From positions 434,001-498,000 of the forward strand of contig MU385864.1 of NCBI GenBank assembly GCA_022497145.1: DNA of 64,000 nucleotides, written 5' to 3'. Under the pieces are notes generated by a model. The model was given only the letters and a program-made list of their open reading frames with translations, was not told the DNA's origin and made no database searches. This DNA comes from Rostrohypoxylon terebratum (Eukaryota > Ascomycota > Sordariomycetes > Xylariales > Hypoxylaceae). Shown piece after piece: positions 57,400 to 64,000 of this stretch; positions within the stretch are counted from its first letter, which is position 1, and every line of letters begins with the position of its first letter. The position numbers and the translations under genes were made by a program.

Positions 57400-59072
57400 C
57401 TATGCTCGGCCTATCACAGACGGTCGTCTCGAGTTGGCTTGCATGCTAATGCTCGAGGATCTTCTTACGCCCATGGATCCCATCATTCCTAGGTCTGGTT
57501 CTCCGGGTGCGTCGTCCAAATCCATATTCATCGCCGTGTGGTTGGCAGGGTGGTTTTCAGGAAGCTTCTGAGCCCCAAATCCCACGACTTTGAAAATATT
57601 GGTGCGCCCGCCGTTCGTTGCAGTTTGAAGTTGTTCGTGAAGACGGGCGAGCTGGTAGGTACGCTTTATCGGCGCAAAGATAGGTTGTGGGACTACGGGT
57701 TGGGGATTCCATCGAGCTAAGGCGCCCATGACTGCCGCCGTTTCCTCGTCGGAGTCGACAGGTCCCGCATTAGCGTCATCGTCGTCTTCGAGAGGGGCGT
57801 TCGCGTCTAGTGCAGCCTCTGTCAAATAATTAGCGAACTATGGTCGAGCGTGCTAACAAGTGTGGATGATACATACTTTGCTGTTTAGCCTGGTTCTTCT
57901 TCTGATACGCGGCCAGTAACATATCATAGGGTAGTGATCTACCAGCTACGGCACGCTTGGCTCCCATGCTGTGACTCTTGCAGGTTAAGGATCTGGCGCA
58001 CGGCTGTCCGTTCGGCAATATAACACCACATTGTTTCTCGACGTCCACAGGGCCTAGAAAGTTAATACGATGAGCACGCTTTCGGCTATAATGGTAGGGA
58101 ATCGAAGGAACTGTAGTGGTTAGTTACCTTTGGGCTTAGGGACCTTTGGCTTCGGTTCCTCTTTTTTCTTCTTGCTCTTAGGTCCCTTTTCGGCGTCACC
58201 ATCGGCTTTGCGCTTCTTGCCCTTGGGTTCACCATCTGGCTTCTTCCCTCCTACTTTTTTCGAGGCCTTGCCACCTGTACCTTTCTTCAGCGATCCATCG
58301 TCGTCGTCGTCACTATCGTCATTCATCTTGGCGTCGCCATCTTCGTCATTCTTCCGAGCCTCCTCTTCCCGAGCCTGTTCCTTGGCTCGCTCTCTTGCTT
58401 CGCGGGCCTCTTTCTTGCGCTGTGCTTTCTCTTTCTTAATTCGCAAGCATTGCGCAATGTGCTCCTTCGCGGCGGTCTTGATAATTCCCTTCTTGCAGTG
58501 TTTACATTGTTGGAGGTTGAGGTTGTCTTCGAGGGGTCGTCCGGTCGCAAAGGTGTCGCGAGAAGAGTCGTCGAGTTGGTTGACAACAGGTCCGGGAGAT
58601 GACGAGCCGATGGTGGAATTTTCGGTAGCTTTGGATTTTTTGTCGTCTGCCGTATTGACACGCTTATTAGCTTTTGGATACGTCAATATATTAATAATTA
58701 TACACGATATATATACATATAATAGTAATATGCAAATAAAATATATGTCAAGATGTTAAGATATCATAAGAAGTTGATGGTGACTTACCGCCAACGACGG
58801 CACCCTCTCTCCAGTTACCGGGTTTGATTTGTTTGGGGACAGGCTTCTTCAGCTTAATGACGCCGTTAGGTCTGTCCTTGGTGATCTTCTTGGAAGCGAC
58901 GTTGATGGTGCCCTCGTCGTCGAGACCTAGAAAGTGGGGCAAATATTCGCATTAGCAAGACGCGCTGCATCATTTTTGCGTAGTTGCGTAGTTGCGTAGT
59001 AACGCATTTTGCGCATTTGCGCTTACACAGCAATTGACACATACCTTTTCGACCCTCTCCCCCGGTCGCCAT
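57400..59072 (-). CDS. SGF73: SAGA complex subunit Sgf73 (ataxin-7 homologue)
   Basis: Five exons (59045-59072, 58789-58926, 58128-58670, 57877-58053, 57400-57818) join in phase to 434 residues. An N-terminal zinc-finger-like block CKHCKKGIIKTAAKEHIAQC matches the segment that anchors the deubiquitinase module. A Lys/Glu-rich coiled and basic low-complexity linker follows. The SCA7 domain reads KQCGVILPNGQPCARSLTCK then HSMGAKRAVAGRSLPYDMLL with its Cys/His zinc ligands. Sgf73 tethers the Ubp8 deubiquitination module to SAGA and promotes removal of ubiquitin from H2B. All intron phases are 1, which agrees across exons. The start is the first ATG of exon 1 in a good context (cgccATGg). Confidence 0.93.
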
Positions 59073-59980
59073 GTTGATGGAATTCCGGCGAGTTGGTCAC
59101 ATTTATCGATAAAGCGATCAATCCCCTTTATTTATCACACCTAAAAGCCGATGAATGGATAAGGAGGAAATGATTTCTCGATGGCTGGCGTTGGGTGTTG
59201 TATTGATTGAGGAGTTGTTCAAGCTTTCGTCTTTTGTCGCAAAAGAACCTAGTTACTACCTAATGTTTGGGTGGAGTCTTGGACTTACGCAGTAGGTTAG
59301 GCTACTTTGATAAGATCTTATCGCTTCTCTTATCGGCGCTTACCGAAAAACTAGAATGGGCACCGCAGAAATCTGAAAGTTTAAGCTTCCAAGGTTGGGA
59401 CAGGACAGAAACTCAGCTGGAGCTAGAGAATTCAATTTATGTCCTAGCGCACCACTTAACCACTCCCCTCACTACCCCAAATCTTTGTTCAGGGTTGTAC
59501 CATGGCCGCGATGTTTAAACTCGAAATCATTGTTTGCTACCGTTACCAAAGAGCTAAAATTGAGTTTCTCTTTCAACTACATTCGGTATTGTCAAGTAGT
59601 ATGCTGTACATACTAATTCATCTTCTATTCAATGTTGATGTTCGGCGTAGAAAGAGACAGTGTACGGTACATACATGTATGTATAGGTATCCTATATTAT
59701 TATATCACATTTCATCAAATCCGTGTACATTTATGACATGTGTGATTGTTGTTTTCATTTTTCTCTCAGATATAGATTCTTTCGTATATTGATCCATATC
59801 CCATCCAGTATATTGTGTATACCGTTCGCCTATATGAACACCCTCCCCTACCTTGATTGAATATGCCCCAATGTCGAACAGATCATGACATCCAAGGTCC
59901 GGCTACGCCCCTGAACGCCTTTCCCAATATATGGCCTAGAAAGCGGTCTTCTAAGCCCGGTTACAACTATGCTTTTCTTT
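59073..59980. other. Intergenic region, no gene supported
   Basis: Promoter of SGF73 and 3' UTR of the following minus-strand regulator. AT-rich, with short chance frames only. Confidence 0.6.
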
Positions 59981-61932
59981 TTACAAATCCTCTCCCTCAA
60001 GCTTCACTTCTTGCTTGATGAGCTTTTTATCTAGCCTGATCCGATGTTCTTCCATGAGTTCTGACAATGCGAACGCGTGCTTCATTCCCATCTGCTTCCA
60101 GATCACCAGTAAAACGTTGTTGGCCCATTCCCAATACTCTGGCGGCACATTTGGGGCGCATCCAGCCACCGTAAGATGCCACAGGAGGCTCGGGACTCCT
60201 ACCGCCCCGGAATTCCCCATCCCGTCCGCTTCAAACTTTTCTGTATCTTCCCGGCCTAGCATCGGATGGTGCCAATGCGACGGTGTACTCACGAGAATAT
60301 CTTCGGCGAGTCGCTCAACCGTTATAAAGCATATAGTCCTCTGTTGGGTAGATATAATCCGGCTGCATGAAATGGGACAGTCGGCCATAAATTTAACAAG
60401 TCTTTGTATACCTAGGATACGGGCCCATCGGTAGTGGTTCCATATCCGGGCACCCCAGACCTCGTTGTATTTATGCCACTTCCCACGGAAAACAGCCTCC
60501 GGTGGGTATTCCCCTTGGTTTTGTGAATAGGGGAACGCTTCTGATAATTTGCTTTCTAGGCTGTCAAGTACATCGTCTAATTGGAGAAACTGTTGTATTA
60601 GATCATTTGTAGTTGGTCGCTCGTCAGTGAGAATAGTATGTTCGGTTATTTTCAATAATTGGAGAAGTCGAGCGATAGCAAGCCCCAAATCGACGGAGCA
60701 GCCCTCCGGCACATCCCGCATCAGCTGCTTGCAGAACTCGAGAGTCTCAAAGAAGCTGGGCGGCAAAGGCGATTCCATCATGTGATATGGGATAAACTAA
60801 TCTCGTCAGTGTTTAGACTGCACAAGCAAGATAGGACAATATAATACCGATGAATACAATAGCTGTAAGACACCAGGTGCGCCTCCGTTGGGGGCATGCG
60901 GGAGGGGCAGTACAGATCGTAATACAGCCACCGCGCCATTAATGTGTGTACTTGCAGAACCCACTGTACCTCTAGGCCCTTTGCCTTGGACAACCTACAC
61001 ATGCATAGTTAACGTCTTATACTGGGCAATACGTAAATTTTTCGGGGGCCTGAGTTTACCTCGAATAATGCTAATGTGACGACGCTCCGAACACGGGCAA
61101 TAAAGCCAGCAGGATTATTGCTAGCTATTAGTTGCCCTGTTTGTTTCAGAGCTGCAACGTACTTAGAACGTGCATGTAGGTTCATGTTCTTGTTTCCCAG
61201 CAGGTTTGACATGCCGGCGAGACCTACAGCTACCATGACGTTTTGTGCAGCATCCGCGCTCGAAAAATACGCTGCTAACTGGTCGCGCGTTTTAGGAGAG
61301 TCTGGATGGTTCATGAGGTAACGACTGATATAAAATTGCAGTCCCTGTTGATCCACGTTCATGTCTACTTTTCTCGGTATCCTCGCAGGTGTAAGATCGC
61401 GCGGTGTGACGGAACCATCCGCCAGTGGACTACCAGTACCAGAACTAGAGGAAGAGGCTGGCGACTCTTGTGTCCATGTGGAAGCAGAGGACGAGGACGA
61501 GGCTAACGACGAACTCCCAGTTGCGTCGGTAGGAGAGCCAGACCCCCATTGAGCGTGCGCTTTTTGTATGACTTTACTACTCTCATCTCGGAACATAAGC
61601 GATAGCTGGTCTCGATAACCAGGGCATTTCTTGCCCACCCGAATGCATTGAGAGCATTCTGGTCGTTTTTTATCGCACTATAAGTTCCTAGTTAATTATG
61701 GGCCGCATTTATCTACTTGGAGGCCATTGTAAATCCCGACAGACTGGATAGACCCAGGCGGTTCCGGGCCACGCAGCCACAAGTTGCGTAATCCCATGTG
61801 TCTCTCGCCTGCATACTAGGGCAAGGGAAGCGGGTGCAGATATTCAACGAGAGGCAGTGAGCCTACACATACCTTTATACGTCGGGTTCGACAATTTTGG
61901 CAACCCTGGGAAGCCTTCCCACAATAGACCAT
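59981..61932 (-). CDS. Zn(II)2Cys6 transcription factor
   Basis: Four exons (61873-61932, 61060-61677, 60848-60994, 59981-60796) join in phase to 546 residues. The first intron (61678-61872) splits the zinc cluster, which reads CQNCRTRRIK|CDKKRPECSQCIRVGKKC: CX2CX6CX6CX2CX6C at the very N-terminus (residues 11-38), followed by the frequent PGYRDQLSLMFRDES extension. A Ser-rich linker leads to an all-helical region with YLMNHPDSP and VVQGKGPRGTVGSASTHING, blocks found in the common DUF/fungal-TF class of such regulators. It is a nuclear DNA-binding protein of unknown targets. The last intron has a clear CTGAC branch point and TTAG acceptor at 60797. I cannot name an orthologue. Confidence 0.88.
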
Positions 61933-62619
61933 TGTGTGAAAAAGCCAGAATAGGTAAGCTCAACGAGCAAATCAGAATTGTGTATTCGATTTTAGTCGTG
62001 CGTGTCAAGTTTCGTGCCTGCGTAAGTGGCAGTCGTCGTTGGTCAAGATTGCTTGCTGTCGGGTATCGAAAAGGGAAAGCAGCTCGTCAAGGTCGTGGGG
62101 AACAAGAAGGATCATGGTTGTGTGGACTAGCGGCCCTAGTATTACTCCTCTTCGCCTCTTCTCCGTTGCCTCCGATGCCTCTATAAAAGGCTTGTCCAGC
62201 GCCGTTCCGGCTTTTCGACTTTTTTTTTCTCCAGAGTCCCCGAAGAGTTTCGCACCGAGTCCGGATGGATGCGCAGCACGTGTCCTTAAGATTGGAAATT
62301 TCACGGCGAGCCGGCGGCCTTCACCAATCTTCGATGTAACTGAAGGATCAAACACCGATAATGCTAACCGGTTAAAAGATTCCTCGATATGATAACTGAC
62401 TGACTAAAGCAGCTTGATTCAAATGGAATTATTTTACAAATAAAGATTGTGCAACGATATCCGGAAAAGACCGCCCCATTCCGAAAAAAAAGAAAGATAA
62501 AGATAAAGATTCTCGAAGAAAGTTGCTAGCCTTAACAACTCTACGAAGTGTGTGTGTGCGCTGAATAGCCTAGGACCTCGAGGCATATCCAGAATATACC
62601 TGAGACCTGGGTACGATGG

Positions 62620-62657
62620 GACAGACTGGACAGACTGGACCTGGAACCTGGAACCTA
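62620..62657. repeat. Imperfect tandem repeats, ACAGACTGG and CTGGAAC types
   Basis: Two copies of GACAGACTG-like units are followed by two copies of CTGGAAC, ending in a CCTAGG core. Confidence 0.75.
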
Positions 62658-63380
62658 GGCGAGTAACGGCGATGCGGGTTCACGGTATTCGGGAGTAGTT
62701 ATACTGTACGTCGGTCTCGTCCAGTTGCTGGCTGTCTTGTTCAAGAAGGGTTTGGTTCGATCACAAATCCTTCAAAGTGACCAGTCTAATGACGATGTAC
62801 CCGATGTACCGCGGCGCTTGACTTCCTATCTTGCAGAAAGCCGCACTGCACCGCACCCCGTACCTACGCGTTAGTAATGGTCTACATGGGTGTAATACCT
62901 AATAGCAGCAACACCTACCAGGTATACATATGTAGTAGCCCTGGAGATGAGTCGGGTAGTCAGGTAAGTTTTTCTTTTTTTTTTCCTTTTCCTTTTCGCA
63001 CAATGCACGGCGCCCAGGAAGTATCATGTCATTAGAAACTTGTCATGTTTGAAACTCGAAAGAGACGTGAAAAATTCGAGAGCCACCAAATAGGAATTTC
63101 CCCGCTCTCATTTAGACCCAATCGTGTGTCTGATGTGGGGGTTAAAGATGCATGATTATGGATGTTAGGGATTGTCTAGGGATCAACCGTTGATCGAAGT
63201 TGAACATCCTGGTAATTTGGAACGGAATTGCTAGGGTTTGGGGGTCGAGCTTTCGGGTTTTAGATGGGTGTTTAGTATTTACTGCTGGCAGGCGGGATTC
63301 GTTAGGTACTGCGCAGTCGATTCGTTGGTTATTACCTAGTTGGCTACCTGGCTACCTCTGACATCTGTACCACCTTCGTA

Positions 63381-63404
63381 CAGCCAGTCAGCCAGTCAGC
63401 CAGT
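63381..63404. repeat. Tandem repeat CAGCCAGT x3
   Basis: Three perfect copies of the 8-mer CAGCCAGT in non-coding DNA. Confidence 0.9.
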
Positions 63405-64000
63405 CCGGTTCTTTAATTCGCCCGCTATTACTGCGTAAGTCGCAACGAGAAACGCTAAATTAGGTAGGTACAGGCTTCCGATGCTTCCCATTCCTTGCCT
63501 ACTAACAATACAATCATCTATTAAGGTTCTATGGTTCTGTGGTTCTATGGGTGTTCTATGCCGACCGGACTCAATTAAGGTGTATACTGATGAGATTAAG
63601 TCGAACACGCGGGACGGGATCTACGTCATTCGAAGGTTAAGCATATCCTACCCGTACATACCTACATAGTAGGAGCGTTTCGATCCGGAAGTTACCTTAA
63701 TTATATTACACAAGATTGAAGGCTTGACCTATTAGTACTTGTACTATTCTGAATACCCCATATTTTCTCCAATACCTCCTTCGTCTGGATTCACACTCTT
63801 CTCATTCTCCAATGTGTATCTAATATGTACCTATGCTGTCTCTCAAGCAACTGGGGCTGTTGAGGCATCAGAGGGTCTTATTTGCTTGAGCATCTGACTA
63901 TTTGACCGGGTGCTACGTTACGAGGAACCCGGATGCCACTTTCCGGCGTGGCGTGGCGTAGCGCCGAGGGGCTTACGATGCCAGCAGGTTGGCCATTACC

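Larger units (their letters stand above)
61933..64000. other. Intergenic region to the window end, no gene supported
   Basis: Promoter of the second regulator, then low-coding-potential DNA with tandem repeats at about 62494-62511 (AAAGAT type), 62620-62657 and 63381-63404. A gene could begin beyond the right edge. Confidence 0.55.

Noticed and set aside
62005..62355. Minus-strand frame of 116 codons upstream of the second Zn2Cys6 gene, opposed by a similar plus-strand frame
   Set aside because: No domain, no conserved splice signals and equal quality on both strands.

Overview
The window is nuclear DNA of a filamentous ascomycete (Pezizomycotina, most likely a Sordariomycete). The evidence is short introns of about 50 to 100 bases with GTAAGT/GTATGT-type donors and CTGAC/CTAAC branch points, two fungus-specific Zn(II)2Cys6 regulators, intergenic spacers of 0.5 to 5 kb, and many orthologues of yeast housekeeping genes. 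I resolve 19 protein-coding genes and rebuilt their exons by splice site and reading phase. I see no tRNA, rRNA, CRISPR array or complete autonomous transposon. One MITE-like element of about 290 bp is present.

Layout. 3.2-9.5 kb: an LCAT-family lipase/acyltransferase (-), a GTT1-type glutathione S-transferase (-) and a tiny four-exon complex I accessory subunit (+). 10.3-15 kb: SAP18 (-) and PRP18 (+), divergent, then COP9 signalosome subunit 1 (-). 15-20 kb: a long spacer with short tandem repeats leading into a 974-residue Zn2Cys6 regulator (+). 24.4-27.4 kb: an Xaa-Pro aminopeptidase/prolidase (+) carrying a very large insertion. 28.5-32.8 kb: an EMP47-type L-type lectin (-) and ALG8 glucosyltransferase (+), divergent. 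34.7-41.9 kb: ITC1, the ISWI partner (+), and PAP1 poly(A) polymerase (-). 42.7 kb: the MITE. 43.4-48.1 kb: a septin-like GTPase with a C-terminal membrane segment (-) and the PHO85 cyclin-dependent kinase (+). 48.9-55.1 kb: tafazzin (-), a NOSIP-type RING/U-box protein (+) and a mitochondrial-carrier-family protein (-). 57.4-61.9 kb: the SAGA subunit SGF73 (-) and a second Zn2Cys6 regulator (-). The ends of the window hold no gene I can support.

Function. There is no sign of a biosynthetic or defence cluster. Genes for chromatin and transcription (SAP18, ITC1, SGF73, two Zn2Cys6 factors), RNA processing (PRP18, PAP1), glycoprotein traffic (ALG8, EMP47-like) and lipid or organelle biology (LCAT-like, tafazzin, carrier) are interspersed. 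Two divergent pairs, SAP18/PRP18 and EMP47-like/ALG8, join functionally related genes across a shared promoter. The least ordinary features are the prolidase insertion with a changed metal ligand, the coding-like extension beyond the carrier stop codon, the membrane-anchored septin-like GTPase with a stop-free intron in its P-loop, and the MITE.
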